Shown: positions 1 through 8,480 of the stretch, piece after piece
How the letters are laid out: the number at the start of each line of letters is the position of its first letter
Position numbering within the stretch: the first letter of the stretch is position 1
Assembly (NCBI RefSeq): GCF_947331435.1
Contig: NZ_CAMZOF010000004.1
Coordinates: forward strand, 62,001 to 126,000
Origin: Pelagibius sp. Alg239-R121
GTDB lineage: Bacteria > Pseudomonadota > Alphaproteobacteria > Kiloniellales > Kiloniellaceae
DNA: 64,000 bases
Direction of reading: 5' to 3'
The notes under the pieces: generated by a model
Databases searched by the model: none
The model's input: the letters and a program-made list of their open reading frames with translations, nothing else
What the model was told of the DNA's origin: nothing
Program-made: the position numbers and the translations under genes

Positions 1-37
1 CTATGACAATGCGGTGCAGGATTTGCTTGCAGCGTAA
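1..37 (+). CDS. 3' end of a gene entering from the left (partial, unidentified)
   Basis: The frame beginning at base 2 reads YDNAVQDLLAA and stops at TAA 35-37. Only eleven codons are present, so the product cannot be named. It would be convergent with the Lrp-type regulator whose stop lies at 69. The call rests only on an open frame running in from the edge and on amphipathic-looking residues; the bases could equally be non-coding. Confidence 0.3.
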   Translation, partial: YDNAVQDLLAA

Positions 38-68
38 AATCGACTGACAAAGATCAGGTCGTACGCTG

Positions 69-548
69 TCAAAAACTGAGTGGGGCGTTGTCCACGACTT
101 CCTTCATGACGAAAAAGGTCCGCGTTTGCCGCACGCCGGGCAGGGCGATCAGCTGCTCGCCGTGCAATCGGTTGAAGTCGGCCATATCGCGCACACGGAT
201 CTTCAGGAAATAGTCGAAGTCGCCGGCCACCAGATGGCAATCCAGAATGAAACTCAATCCTTTGATTGCGGCCTCGAAAGCGGCGAAGCTCTCCGGCGTG
301 GAGCGGTCCAACACGACGCCGACCATAACCAGCGCTGCTCGCTCGACCTTGTGTGGGTCGACCTGAGCCCGCACAGATTGAACGTATCCGAGGTCAAACA
401 GTCTTTGCGTTCGGCGGTGACAGGTTGCGGCGCTGGCATTGACCCGGCGCGCCAGTTCCGCGTTTCCCATGCGGCCGTCCTGCTGCAACAGGCGGAGAAT
501 CTTCATATCCGTCCGGTCGAGGCTGTTGTCTATGGAAGATTCTTTCAT
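69..548 (-). CDS. acdR: Lrp/AsnC-family transcriptional regulator, AcdR-like
   Basis: The 159-residue protein has the normal Lrp/AsnC length. Residues about 10-60 form the N-terminal helix-turn-helix (LDRTDMKILRLLQQDGR, then NAELARRVNASAATCHRR). The rest is the ligand-binding alpha/beta RAM domain, including GDFDYFLKIRVRDMADF. The gene is divergent from the ACC deaminase gene. In characterised plant-associated proteobacteria an Lrp-type protein, AcdR, sits divergently from acdS and controls it; assigning that role here rests on context. The 143-base intergenic region carries a near-perfect 12-base direct repeat that could be its binding site. Family assignment is secure; the ligand and the AcdR function are inferred. 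Confidence 0.88.
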   Translation of the reverse strand: MKESSIDNSLDRTDMKILRLLQQDGRMGNAELARRVNASAATCHRRTQRLFDLGYVQSVRAQVDPHKVERAALVMVGVVLDRSTPESFAAFEAAIKGLSFILDCHLVAGDFDYFLKIRVRDMADFNRLHGEQLIALPGVRQTRTFFVMKEVVDNAPLSF

Positions 549-560
549 ATTTTACACTAG

Positions 561-630
561 AATTGAGGTGGTCGGTCAGAATATCCGCAGTTTTAATTGA
601 GATGGTGAATTTTGTTATCTAATTGTGAGA
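561..630. promoter_or_regulatory. Direct repeats between acdR and acdS, candidate Lrp-type operator
   Basis: AATTGAGGTGGT at 561-572 recurs as AATTGAGATGGT at 595-606 (11 of 12 identical), 34 bases apart, about three helical turns. A partial third copy, AATTGTGAGAG, starts at 621. Same-face direct repeats between divergent genes suit a cooperatively binding Lrp-type regulator. Binding itself is inferred. Confidence 0.45.
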
Positions 631-691
631 GCACATTTCGTGCCTTTTTGTCTAGCCTCTCTGTAAGGTTTTGAACAAGGAGAGACGAGAC

Positions 692-1705
692 ATGCTGGAA
701 AAATTCGACCGTTATCCACTTACATTCGGTCCGACGCCGATCGAGAAACTTGAACGCCTGTCTGCACATCTGGGGGGCGGAGTGGAACTCTACGCGAAGC
801 GCGAAGACTGTAACTCGGGCCTTGCCTTTGGAGGCAACAAGGTTCGCAAGTTGGAATACATCGTGCCGGACGCGATTGCATCGGGAGCAGATACTCTGGT
901 GTCTATTGGTGGGGTTCAGTCAAACCACACCAGGCAGGTAGCCGCAGTTGCGGCCAAGATCGGTATGAAGTGCCGGCTGGTTCAGGAGAGCTGGGTTCCC
1001 TTCGAAGATGCCGTCTATGATCGTGTCGGCAACATTTTGATGAGCCGTGTTATGGGGGCCGAGATCGAGTTGGTCGACGAAGGCTTCGATATCGGGATTC
1101 GTGAAAGCTGGGAAAACGCCCTTGAGGATGTAAGATCGAAAGGTGGCAAGCCCTATCCCATTCCGGCCGGCGCTTCAGTTCATAAATACGGTGGTCTCGG
1201 TTTCGTCGGCTTTGCCGAGGAAGTGCGCGCGCAGGAAAAAGAGCTCGGGTTTGCTTTTGACTACATTGTCGTCTGTACCGTCACCGGATCGACCCATGCG
1301 GGAATGGTGGTCGGGTTTGCCAAAGACGGGCGCGCGGACAAAGTGATCGGTATCGATGCGTCCTGCACGCCTGATCAGACCCGTGCACAGGTGCTGGATA
1401 TCGCACAAAAGACGGCGGAACTGGTTGATCTGGGACGTGAGATCGAGGCCGAGGATGTGGTCTTGAAAACAGAATACGCCTATCCGGTATACGGTGTTCC
1501 CTCGGCGGAAACCAATGATGCCATGCGCCTTTGTGCGCGCATGGAAGGCATGATGACCGACCCGGTTTACGAAGGGAAATCGATGCAGGGCATGATCGAC
1601 CTCGTGCGCAAGGGATTCTTTCCCGCTGGATCCAAGGTGCTCTATGCGCATCTGGGCGGCGTGCCGGCCATCAACGGTTACAGCTACGTTTACCGGAACG
1701 GCTGA
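692..1705 (+). CDS. acdS: 1-aminocyclopropane-1-carboxylate (ACC) deaminase
   Basis: This PLP enzyme cleaves ACC, the ethylene precursor, to 2-oxobutyrate and ammonia in the cytoplasm. The product is 337 residues, the family's usual length. The PLP lysine is K50 in [11 protein letters not shown] and the catalytic serine region is [10 protein letters not shown] (S77). Y293 and E294 in DPVYEGKS and L321 in AHLGGVPA match the residues that separate true ACC deaminases (51/78/294/295/322 numbering, shifted by one) from D-cysteine desulfhydrases. I chose ATG 692 because AAGGAGA at 677-683 is correctly spaced; an in-frame TTG at 671 would overlap that site. The gene is divergent from an Lrp-type regulator. 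D-cysteine desulfhydrase is the main alternative and is less likely given Glu/Leu. Confidence 0.93.
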   Translation: MLEKFDRYPLTFGPTPIEKLERLSAHLGGGVELYAKREDCNSGLAFGGNKVRKLEYIVPDAIASGADTLVSIGGVQSNHTRQVAAVAAKIGMKCRLVQESWVPFEDAVYDRVGNILMSRVMGAEIELVDEGFDIGIRESWENALEDVRSKGGKPYPIPAGASVHKYGGLGFVGFAEEVRAQEKELGFAFDYIVVCTVTGSTHAGMVVGFAKDGRADKVIGIDASCTPDQTRAQVLDIAQKTAELVDLGREIEAEDVVLKTEYAYPVYGVPSAETNDAMRLCARMEGMMTDPVYEGKSMQGMIDLVRKGFFPAGSKVLYAHLGGVPAINGYSYVYRNG

Positions 1706-1970
1706 TACCCGTCCCTCCGGCACCTGCTCGGCAGTTACCATTGAACGGCACCAACTCATTTTTCGATCAAGATAACGTCATTTTGTCTTTCTGCAGAAAG
1801 GGTGCAGAACGGAGTTCAAAGCGCCTGTGGTTGGGAGCAAACTCTCTCTCAGGCGCCGCAACCCGATTTTCCATCTGTTTTGCCACCGGCTCTTTTCCGG
1901 TTGGCACGCCGCTGAACGATCGCTGACTCCTTTTGCAAACGGGAGTGCGGTCGGCGAAAGGGAGGCTCCG

Positions 1971-2783
1971 ATGAAAAAGACAATTGCTCTGTTAGCCGTT
2001 CTGGGAATGCCGGCACTGGCTATGGCTCATCCGGTGGACGCCGCGGACATTGTTGCCGGTGCGAAGACTGCCGAAGTTTGCGCAGCCTGTCATGGTGGTA
2101 ACGGCGTCAGCGTAAGCGACGATATTCCAAACCTTGCTGGTCAGAAAACCAAATACCTGATCACTCAGCTCAGGGCATTCCGCGAAGGCGATCGAACCAA
2201 CGCCCTGATGAATGCTATTGCAGCACAACTCGATGACACCGAAATCGAAAATGTGGCAGCGTTCTTTTCGGGCCAGTTGGGCGCAGGTGCAGATGGAGAA
2301 AGTTCGGACTTGCTGCCGGAACTCGCGGCCGACCGAGTTACCTTTCCAGATAACTATAAAGCGACCTACACGCACTACACCACGATCAGCTTTCCGAACC
2401 GCAAGCAGGTCCGTTTTTACTACGCCAACGAAGCGGCTCTAAAGGCGGCTGGTGAGGGGAACGCCTTTCCGCATGGCTCGTTCTTGATGGTCGAGGTCTA
2501 TAAGGCCAAGCTGGACGCGAATGGCGAACCGGTCGAAGGGGATGACGGTCACTACGTGGCCGACAAGCTGGCCGCCTATTCGACCATGGAGAAGCAACCC
2601 GGTTGGGGCGACAGCGTTCCCGATATCCTGCGCAACGGCGACTGGAGTTACGCAGTTTTCTCAGCGGACAAAACCGTCAAGACCGGTATCAACGAGGCCA
2701 AGTGCCTGGCTTGCTATAAGCCGCTGGTCGACGAGGATTACGTCTTTTCACTACCTCAGCTTCAGGAGAAAGCGGCGGATTAA
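1971..2783 (+). CDS. Secreted cytochrome c / cytochrome P460-domain protein with altered second heme motif
   Basis: The 270-residue protein has a signal peptide (MKKTIALLAVLGMPALAMA) and a class I cytochrome c domain at about 25-105 with heme motif CAACH at 37-41. A C-terminal domain at about 120-270 resembles cytochrome P460 (VTFPDNYKATYTHYTT, GWGDSVPDIL, then NEAKCLACYKPL). P460-family proteins bind heme through CxxCH at this last position; here it reads CLACY (245-249, codon tat), so the proximal histidine is missing. ATG 1971 follows GGGAGG; longer in-frame starts would put the signal sequence internally. It is probably a periplasmic redox or sensing protein. Domain identity is fairly sure; whether the second heme is bound is open. 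Confidence 0.82.
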   Translation: MKKTIALLAVLGMPALAMAHPVDAADIVAGAKTAEVCAACHGGNGVSVSDDIPNLAGQKTKYLITQLRAFREGDRTNALMNAIAAQLDDTEIENVAAFFSGQLGAGADGESSDLLPELAADRVTFPDNYKATYTHYTTISFPNRKQVRFYYANEAALKAAGEGNAFPHGSFLMVEVYKAKLDANGEPVEGDDGHYVADKLAAYSTMEKQPGWGDSVPDILRNGDWSYAVFSADKTVKTGINEAKCLACYKPLVDEDYVFSLPQLQEKAAD

Positions 2784-2795
2784 TGCTTGCGAATC

Positions 2796-3893
2796 TCAGA
2801 TCGAGAGAATGAAGTCCGCCATTGCAACACTCGTACCGTTGACCATGATTTCGAGCCGATGTTGTCCTGCGTAGTACCGCCGTGTGGTGATCGGGCGGAT
2901 AGCATGCCTTTTTCCAATGGCGATGTGTGCGCCTGCTTCGATTTGCGTCGTTTTCCATTTGAAGACCTTCGGCGTTTGCTTGCCGTTCGCCTTCATGTGA
3001 TGAACGACGTAATCGATCATCAGTTTCTGCTCCTGACGGGCGGTCGAGTTCAAGGATAGCTCGAACTTCAACTCACTGCCGAGGGTGAGCACGGGCGTCT
3101 GTATTTGAAGTTCTGCAGAAACCTTCTCGGGTTTGTCGAAACCGAAAACGCCGAGCGCCGTTCCATGACCCTGCTTCAGCAATGACCGGCAGGCGTGGCG
3201 GATTAGGCGCTTTCGATCCTTGGAGGCATTTGTCATCCAGTCGGCGGCGGTGTTGGCGACAAGATCTGGGTGGTCTTTAGAGATGTCGTTAAGGTTGTTG
3301 GCAACCGAGCGGCGCACATACTCCTCGGGATCATCTCTGAGTGTCGTCAGGATCGGAAGGATTGGCCTGGGATCTTTGACCAGTTCCGGCAGTCGCATGG
3401 CCCAGGGCAGACGCGGACGGCAGCCTTCCGAGGCGAGGCGCCTGACATGGAAATTCTTACTTTTGCTCCAACGCACCATCTGTTCCAACGCCCGACTCTG
3501 ATTGGCAATGAGGAAGTGTCGGACACCGAACTCAGAGGTAAAGAGCGAAGTGATATCTCTCAATAGGTCCATGGCAGTATCAAAATGCTCTTGCCCGGCG
3601 CGGCCGATGTAGTCGTTGAGCGGCATGATCGCCCAGCCGGAGAGACCGGGTTTGTTCTTGCCAGGCAGGCTGGCACGAAGGACAGCTGCTGCCTGTTCGA
3701 AGTCGCTTGGCAGGTGGCGTTCCAGCGCCGTGACAATCTGGTTTGAGCGTTGCTTTAATTCCAGCTCTTCAAGATTGCGTTGAGCGTTTGCGATGAAACG
3801 CTCCCTGGGGAATGCAGGCCAGGCGATCCCGAGATGGCAAGCCATCCCGGTGATCAGTTCCTCGCTGATGAAGTTCTTGAAAGGCTCAGGCAT
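2796..3893 (-). CDS. DNA alkylation repair protein, AlkD-like HEAT-repeat family
   Basis: The 365-residue protein has helical HEAT-like repeats through the middle (about residues 90-270), such as DPRPILPILTTLRDDPEEYVRRSVANNLNDISK and the following WMTNASKDRKRLIRHACRS. This matches the DNA-alkylation-repair family related to AlkC/AlkD glycosylases, which remove N3- and N7-alkylpurines. The C-terminal part (about 275-365) is a beta-rich extension (LKFELSLNSTARQEQKLMIDYVVHHMKANGK), as found in AlkC-type members. It converges with the cytochrome gene, 12 bases apart, and lies just downstream of the small ABM-like gene on the same strand. Substrate is not determined by the sequence. Confidence 0.78.
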   Translation of the reverse strand: MPEPFKNFISEELITGMACHLGIAWPAFPRERFIANAQRNLEELELKQRSNQIVTALERHLPSDFEQAAAVLRASLPGKNKPGLSGWAIMPLNDYIGRAGQEHFDTAMDLLRDITSLFTSEFGVRHFLIANQSRALEQMVRWSKSKNFHVRRLASEGCRPRLPWAMRLPELVKDPRPILPILTTLRDDPEEYVRRSVANNLNDISKDHPDLVANTAADWMTNASKDRKRLIRHACRSLLKQGHGTALGVFGFDKPEKVSAELQIQTPVLTLGSELKFELSLNSTARQEQKLMIDYVVHHMKANGKQTPKVFKWKTTQIEAGAHIAIGKRHAIRPITTRRYYAGQHRLEIMVNGTSVAMADFILSI

Positions 3894-3901
3894 TTCTGTC
3901 T

Positions 3902-4210
3902 TTACGCGCCACTGGACAGCAGTTTGTCGGATGTAAAGTGGGCGAGCAGTTTGACATCAGATACGGCGCTGAAAATCTCCACGAATTCCGGATCGGTCTT
4001 AACCCTTTCGCCTGCCGCCTTAGCGCTATCGTGGTCGTCCCATTCGATCAGATCGGCCATCATAGTTTCCGGCTCGATGCCGCTGAGCGCGCGGTAAGCA
4101 CGAAACCCGGGATAAGTTTTCGCCGACTCCATGGATTTACGGCGGGCAGCGATAGCGGTCTCCCGGTCGGTCACTTCGTAGACGATGATTTCGTAAATGG
4201 TGTTGTTCAT
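3902..4210 (-). CDS. Small ABM-like (ferredoxin-fold dimeric) protein
   Basis: The protein is 102 residues from ATG 4210, which follows AAGGAA at a good distance; a longer start at 4249 lacks support. The pattern (IYEIIVYEVTDRETAIAARR, then YPGFRAYRALSGIEPETMMADLIEWDDHDSAKAAGERV) resembles antibiotic-biosynthesis-monooxygenase-like single-domain proteins, which form ferredoxin-fold dimers. No catalytic residue can be assigned. It is divergent from the WYL regulator at 4297, a common arrangement for genes controlled by YafY-type proteins, and 8 bases upstream of the AlkD-like gene, so the two may be co-transcribed. Confidence 0.65.
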   Translation of the reverse strand: MNNTIYEIIVYEVTDRETAIAARRKSMESAKTYPGFRAYRALSGIEPETMMADLIEWDDHDSAKAAGERVKTDPEFVEIFSAVSDVKLLAHFTSDKLLSSGA

Positions 4211-4296
4211 GGCGGGGTTCCTTGTTGTTTGCTTGTCCCCATAAAACACATCGCTACTGACAACCTTATGGCCATTGAATTATGCTATGAGGAATT

Positions 4297-4980
4297 ATGA
4301 GACCTGCCGAACGCCTTTTCCGGATCATTCAGATCATGCGAGCGACCGGCCGCGTGATGACTGCCGCCGAAATCGCGGAGCGGTTGGAGGTGTCGGCCCG
4401 CACCGTCTATCGGGACCTGGGGCATTTGATGGCTTCGGGCGCGCCGATCGACGGGGAACGCGGTATTGGCTATCTGTTGCGCGAAGCTTTTGACGCTCCG
4501 CCACTGACCTTTACTTTCGAGCAACTGGAGGCCCTCGCATTCGGCGCGAAGGCGGTACAGGCCCTCGCGGGCGAAGATCTTGGGATTGCCGCGCGAGAGG
4601 CCCTGGCCAAGATCGAAACGTCGATCCCGCCTGAACACGCGCGCCGTCTGAAGACGGCTCCGCTGTTTGCGGTACGGGGTGCGAAACAGCCGAAACCACC
4701 CAAATCGCTTGGATCGATACGGCGAGCGATATCTGAGCGCCACAGGCTCAGGATCGATTATAGAAGCCTTCTGGACAAGCGAAGCGAACGGACCATCCGT
4801 CCCTTGGGGCTGACCAACTTCGGCGCAGTCTGGCTGTTGACTGCCTGGTGCGAGCTCAGGAACGACTTTCGCGATTTTCGCGTCGACCGAATTGAGGAAT
4901 TCGCAGTTCAACGGAAGCGATTCAAGGTCGAGGCTGATAAGAGCTTCGAAGCCTATCTTGCGCGTTTCCCCGATTGCTAG
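4297..4980 (+). CDS. YafY-family HTH/WYL-domain transcriptional regulator
   Basis: The 227-residue protein starts with a DeoR-like helix-turn-helix at about 3-60 (PAERLFRIIQIMRATGRVMTAAEIAERLEVSARTVYRDLGHL). Next comes a linker and a WYL domain at about 140-220 (LRIDYRSLLDKRSERTIRPLGL, then WLLTAWCELRNDFRDFRVDRIEEF). WYL domains bind nucleic-acid or small ligands and gate DNA binding. It is divergent from the ABM-like gene at 4210 with an 86-base spacer, which is its likely target. Family assignment is firm, effector unknown. Confidence 0.88.
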   Translation: MRPAERLFRIIQIMRATGRVMTAAEIAERLEVSARTVYRDLGHLMASGAPIDGERGIGYLLREAFDAPPLTFTFEQLEALAFGAKAVQALAGEDLGIAAREALAKIETSIPPEHARRLKTAPLFAVRGAKQPKPPKSLGSIRRAISERHRLRIDYRSLLDKRSERTIRPLGLTNFGAVWLLTAWCELRNDFRDFRVDRIEEFAVQRKRFKVEADKSFEAYLARFPDC

Positions 4981-5025
4981 CGTGCTATCGTTCGTGATTG
5001 AAGCGATAAAGAATGTAAATCCGCT

Positions 5026-5619
5026 CTAGGTACGCAGCCACCCGTTCGGAACTTGATAGCCGTGTACATCCAGTGTCGGATCCCTGCCATCAAGTCGAGC
5101 AGTTTCCACGTAGTAGCCGGAAAGTGGATTGCTTTCTATCTGTTTGGTTTGGAGGAACCATTCGATTCGGCTGTCGGCCCAGATTCGGTTCTGCGGTCCG
5201 TTGGCGGGACGGGTCGCCTCAAGGCGGATCTGTTCGATCAAGTGATGATCGTAGCTCTCCATAATCAAGCCGTCTTTTTTGCCGGCCACATGGCGGCGGT
5301 TAAAGACGATCGATCGCCATGCCAGGTTACCGAGCAGGCTGTCGTATTCCGGGGCGGTGTGAAACTGTATTGGCATCAACAAATGCCAAACTGACCGCGG
5401 AACAATGTGATCGGCATCCGTGAACGTGCCCTGAGTTCCCTCTGCTCGGTCGTTACGTTCGATATAGAACAATAACTGAGGATCCCGTTGTCGGGTCTGT
5501 TCGATCAAGAACGCACGGTATCCGTCAGCTCTTGACGGGTAGAGGCCCTGTTGCAGATGCGCCTGGCATCGGGAAACGAATGCTGCAGCGGTGGCTGGGA
5601 TCTGTGATGCCATAATCAT
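5026..5619 (-). CDS. HNH-nuclease-like protein of unknown function
   Basis: The 197-residue protein contains DADHIVPRSVWHLL at about 67-80 and GNLAWRSIVFNRRHVAGKKDG at about 97-117. The order Asp-His, then Pro-Arg-Ser, then Asn, then a conserved His/Lys turn is what an HNH (beta-beta-alpha metal) nuclease core shows. No CxxC zinc pair is present. The N-terminal region (FYIERNDRAEGTQGTFT) and the C-terminal tail match nothing I recognise. It stands alone between a WYL regulator (convergent) and a nitroreductase on the same strand. A non-nuclease metal-binding protein is possible. Confidence 0.5.
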   Translation of the reverse strand: MIMASQIPATAAAFVSRCQAHLQQGLYPSRADGYRAFLIEQTRQRDPQLLFYIERNDRAEGTQGTFTDADHIVPRSVWHLLMPIQFHTAPEYDSLLGNLAWRSIVFNRRHVAGKKDGLIMESYDHHLIEQIRLEATRPANGPQNRIWADSRIEWFLQTKQIESNPLSGYYVETARLDGRDPTLDVHGYQVPNGWLRT

Positions 5620-5936
5620 GGTCTGAAGTTCCCTTGAATTGATAGTCGCGCATCGCCGTCGTCGGAACGATGCTTCCTGTTAAGGCTACGTTCCTACCGG
5701 TGAATTGGATGCGGCGTGTTGCAAGACTCAAGTGAGGTGCAGCAGATCAAGGCCGCGCTCTGGTCGTGGGCGGTGACCTGCACCATCAGGCTGTTGAATG
5801 CGAAGCGCAGACCGGACGCAAAGTCGAGTGCGTCGCTCTTTGCCAAGATCGCAAGCCCTCTTGGCGGCGCTAATCCGCTACTGCTGAAGCGACCTCCAAA
5901 AGAAAGGCACATTTTGAAGCATTCCGTTTTGCCTCG
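5620..5936. other. Intergenic, no supportable gene
   Basis: The 317 bases hold short open frames on both strands. None has a ribosome-binding site or a recognisable protein pattern. One minus-strand frame around 5749-5860 (ALDFASGLRFAFNSLMVQVT) looks mildly protein-like but has no start context. It could be a decayed gene. Confidence 0.3.
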
Positions 5937-6560
5937 TCAGCTCAGCAGCGGCCAGCCGAAGCAGAGATGCATGACTGGAGTAATTGGAGCCTCGAGTTCC
6001 AGGATGTCAGCTGTGGCTTCGTCTTTAAAGCCGGCGACAATAACCGACCCAAGCCCGTCGGCCGAGGCCATTAGCTGAAGGTTCTGCGCGACGGCGCCTG
6101 CTTCGATGTAAACGTAACGCAATCCGCGCAGACCATAAGGTGGTTGCTCCACGAAAGCCCGGGACGCAGCGGCAAAATCAGCACAGACAGTGATGATGCC
6201 GGCGGCCTCGCCAATCCATGGCTGGTCTTCGAGGGCGGCGGCTTGAAGCTCACGGCGCAGGTCGCGTCGGATGATTGGTTCCAGGGTCTTTGCGTCGCCG
6301 GCAACGCTATAAGTGCCTGGTTCGAGACCGTCGATATTCCCGGCAGTGAACCGCAAATTCAGCGGATGCAATGCGTGCGCCGACGGAGCGGTGCGCTTGC
6401 CGCTCTCATCGGTAACGCCCTGTGCCGCCCAGAGCAAACGGTGCACCTTGCTCACGGACACCGACCGATCCTGGAAATCTCTCTGAGTGCGGCGGTTTGA
6501 AATCGCCTCTTCGAGGCCTGTGCCACGCATGTAAAGGCTCCTTGGTGATTCTTCCGACAA
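5937..6560 (-). CDS. SagB/ThcOx-type nitroreductase family flavoprotein
   Basis: The 207-residue protein begins with the FMN-binding signature of nitroreductases (LEEAISNRRTQRDFQDRSVS at about 16-35), followed by LLWAAQGVT and TAPSAHALHPL. It ends with AGAVAQNLQLMASADGLGSVIVAGF (about 152-176) and a GWP near the C terminus, as in SagB-type oxidoreductases. Members use FMN to oxidise or reduce small organics; some mature peptides (azoline oxidation). No YcaO-like partner or precursor peptide lies nearby, so a peptide-maturation role is not supported. The substrate is unknown. Confidence 0.85.
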   Translation of the reverse strand: MSEESPRSLYMRGTGLEEAISNRRTQRDFQDRSVSVSKVHRLLWAAQGVTDESGKRTAPSAHALHPLNLRFTAGNIDGLEPGTYSVAGDAKTLEPIIRRDLRRELQAAALEDQPWIGEAAGIITVCADFAAASRAFVEQPPYGLRGLRYVYIEAGAVAQNLQLMASADGLGSVIVAGFKDEATADILELEAPITPVMHLCFGWPLLS

Positions 6561-6743
6561 ACATAAAGGCGTGGCGTAAGGGTTTGGAAGGGTTGAATTG
6601 TATCGATACTTTCGGCCAATTCCGGCTGGAACAGCGGCTGAGGGATTTGCGCAGCTTGAGGGCAGGTCAGACTGCCGGGGAGTCTGGAGGCTTTGGGAGC
6701 GGGGGAGGCCGTCAGTCCGATGACCAGTGTTATGGCGTGAACC

Positions 6744-8186
6744 TTAGAACCCGATAACCCAAACGATACTTGTGGTTAGATCCGCATACCAAGCCACAAG
6801 GACTACAAGAATGGCGATTTGAGGGAACCGCATCACTACAAGTTTGACAAGGCGAAGGAGCGATTGACGTGAGCGCAGGCGGATTGTGCCTGGTCGAAGC
6901 AGTGTGATAGGCAGCAATGCACCGCAAGCCAGTTCGATCGCAAGATCGAATGACAGACGAAAGACCATAACCGTGAGAAAAATGACGAGATAGGCTGAAA
7001 TCGCGGCAACGGAGGGCCAGTGCCTTGAGAGCTTGAAGGGACTGATGATCAATAAGCCTGAAACAAGAGCGAGGGGAACGAGCAGCAGCAGAACCGGCTC
7101 GAAGACAAACGGCATTGCAGGGAGAAGTGATTTGGCTGCTTCGCTGATAACTATGAGGGCAAGTGCCGTGCCGACTAAGGCGGCTACTGCGAAGATGTAG
7201 CTGATAGGGATATTGCGAGCCGCAGCAGCGGTGGATAGATGAGTAACTCGGTCTCTCCAAGCCCAGGCTGCAAAGCTTAGACCAAGGGGCAGGCTTGCTG
7301 ATGTACTCGAAGTCAACAACACCAAGTAACCACAGCCGTTTCCAAGTGACCGAAATATGCTGGATCGATCTCTACCCGCACCAAATCTTGAGCGTGATAT
7401 CCTAAAAATCGTTACCGCAACTGTTGCCACAAAGAGAAAAACCGACCAAAGCAATAGGGTCTTCACCAGAGCTTTGTTTGCCGCAATTCCATTGTACAGG
7501 CCACCGCTAAAGAAGTATGCCGTCAGGCAGCAAACGAGCACCCAGCTCCAAAAATGCCGTGCGAAAACCCTTGGTAGCGGGTTCACCATAAGACGGCGGC
7601 TCAAGAAGCCAAGAATGGGATGACGACTGCCCAGGGAGTCGATCACCGAGCTCAATATCAAAAGTGGAATGGCGACATTTATAGTCGATTTAAGACTACC
7701 AGCATTCCAATGATGGGTCAGGTCCCACCAGAGATCTGCTTTCTTATGCGACCATGGTGCAGGTAAAAGGTGGCCCCATACATAGTAGGCGCAAAAGACC
7801 GCTGCTATTATTGCGAAGGGAAGCCCTAGTAAGCGCCAGAACGACAACAACAAGACCAGCAAGGTCAGAATTGACAGGGCCGAAAGGACGGGGTTGGTGC
7901 CGGCGAGCGGGGAAACTCCGAGGCTGTCGTATAGCCAGGGCGCGGTGGCCATAATCGCCAGGACCACCGGCAAAAGATAGGGCTTCCAATTTCGCTGCGT
8001 CTCTTTTGTGCAAGTCCAGATTATTAGAAACGCCATTGCCGTTGCACACGCCGCAACCGTGCTCGGATTCACAAAGGGTAGTTGGTAACCAAGCAGTTTT
8101 GTCCATTGAATGGACTCATATACGGACAGCAATATCCAGAGCAGCGATCCCGTCATACAGAGTTTTGAATAGCGAAAACCTGGCAT
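6744..8186 (-). CDS. Polytopic membrane protein resembling TRAP (TAXI-type) fused permease, divergent
   Basis: The 480-residue, strongly hydrophobic protein has about 11-13 predicted membrane segments. The stretch LGLPFAIIAAVFCAYYVWG followed by PAPWSH at about 125-150 matches the pattern seen in fused DctQM permeases of TAXI-type TRAP transporters (small residues, Tyr, Gly, Pro, His). The rest is poorly conserved: the central region lacks the usual Gly/Pro-rich DctM motifs and the protein is shorter than normal TAXI permeases (about 620-860). No periplasmic substrate-binding gene is adjacent. It may be a degenerate or repurposed permease; another multi-spanning family cannot be excluded. Confidence 0.5.
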   Translation of the reverse strand: MPGFRYSKLCMTGSLLWILLSVYESIQWTKLLGYQLPFVNPSTVAACATAMAFLIIWTCTKETQRNWKPYLLPVVLAIMATAPWLYDSLGVSPLAGTNPVLSALSILTLLVLLLSFWRLLGLPFAIIAAVFCAYYVWGHLLPAPWSHKKADLWWDLTHHWNAGSLKSTINVAIPLLILSSVIDSLGSRHPILGFLSRRLMVNPLPRVFARHFWSWVLVCCLTAYFFSGGLYNGIAANKALVKTLLLWSVFLFVATVAVTIFRISRSRFGAGRDRSSIFRSLGNGCGYLVLLTSSTSASLPLGLSFAAWAWRDRVTHLSTAAAARNIPISYIFAVAALVGTALALIVISEAAKSLLPAMPFVFEPVLLLLVPLALVSGLLIISPFKLSRHWPSVAAISAYLVIFLTVMVFRLSFDLAIELACGALLPITLLRPGTIRLRSRQSLLRLVKLVVMRFPQIAILVVLVAWYADLTTSIVWVIGF

Positions 8187-8404
8187 CAGGAGCTGTTGGT
8201 CTTTTCTTCTAGAGAGGAATTGTGCGGGGGATTCTGCGGAAAGCTTCTGAATTCCTTTTCCTCAGTCTTTTTACTTGATCATTGTTGTAGGTTCAGCCGC
8301 TTATTAAGGATACGGGAAAGTGCCAAAAGTCCGAGAAGGCACAAAGGAATTTGCCCAGCCCGGCGTATACGCAGAATGCTGCGAAGATGTCGGTATCGAA
8401 GAAA

Positions 8405-8480
8405 TGGTGCCCCATGACAGACTCGAACTGCCAACCCCCTGATTACAAATCAGGTGCTCTACCAGTTGAGCTAATGGGGC
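8405..8480 (-). tRNA. tRNA-Thr (anticodon UGU)
   Basis: On the minus strand the 76 bases fold into a full cloverleaf. The acceptor GCCCCAT pairs with ATGGGGC, the D stem is GCTC/GAGC, and the anticodon stem CCTGA/TCAGG carries loop TTTGTAA (anticodon TGT). The T arm is GGCAG-TTCGAGT-CTGTC. Discriminator A and CCA are encoded. It stands alone between the TRAP-like permease gene and a small unknown gene. Confidence 0.96.

Noticed and set aside
5716-6078. Plus-strand ORF of 120 codons over the start of the nitroreductase-gene region
   Set aside because: It overlaps the 3' end of the better supported minus-strand gene and has no ribosome-binding site.
5937-6560. Azoline-peptide biosynthesis locus around the SagB-like gene
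   Set aside because: No YcaO cyclodehydratase or precursor peptide is nearby.
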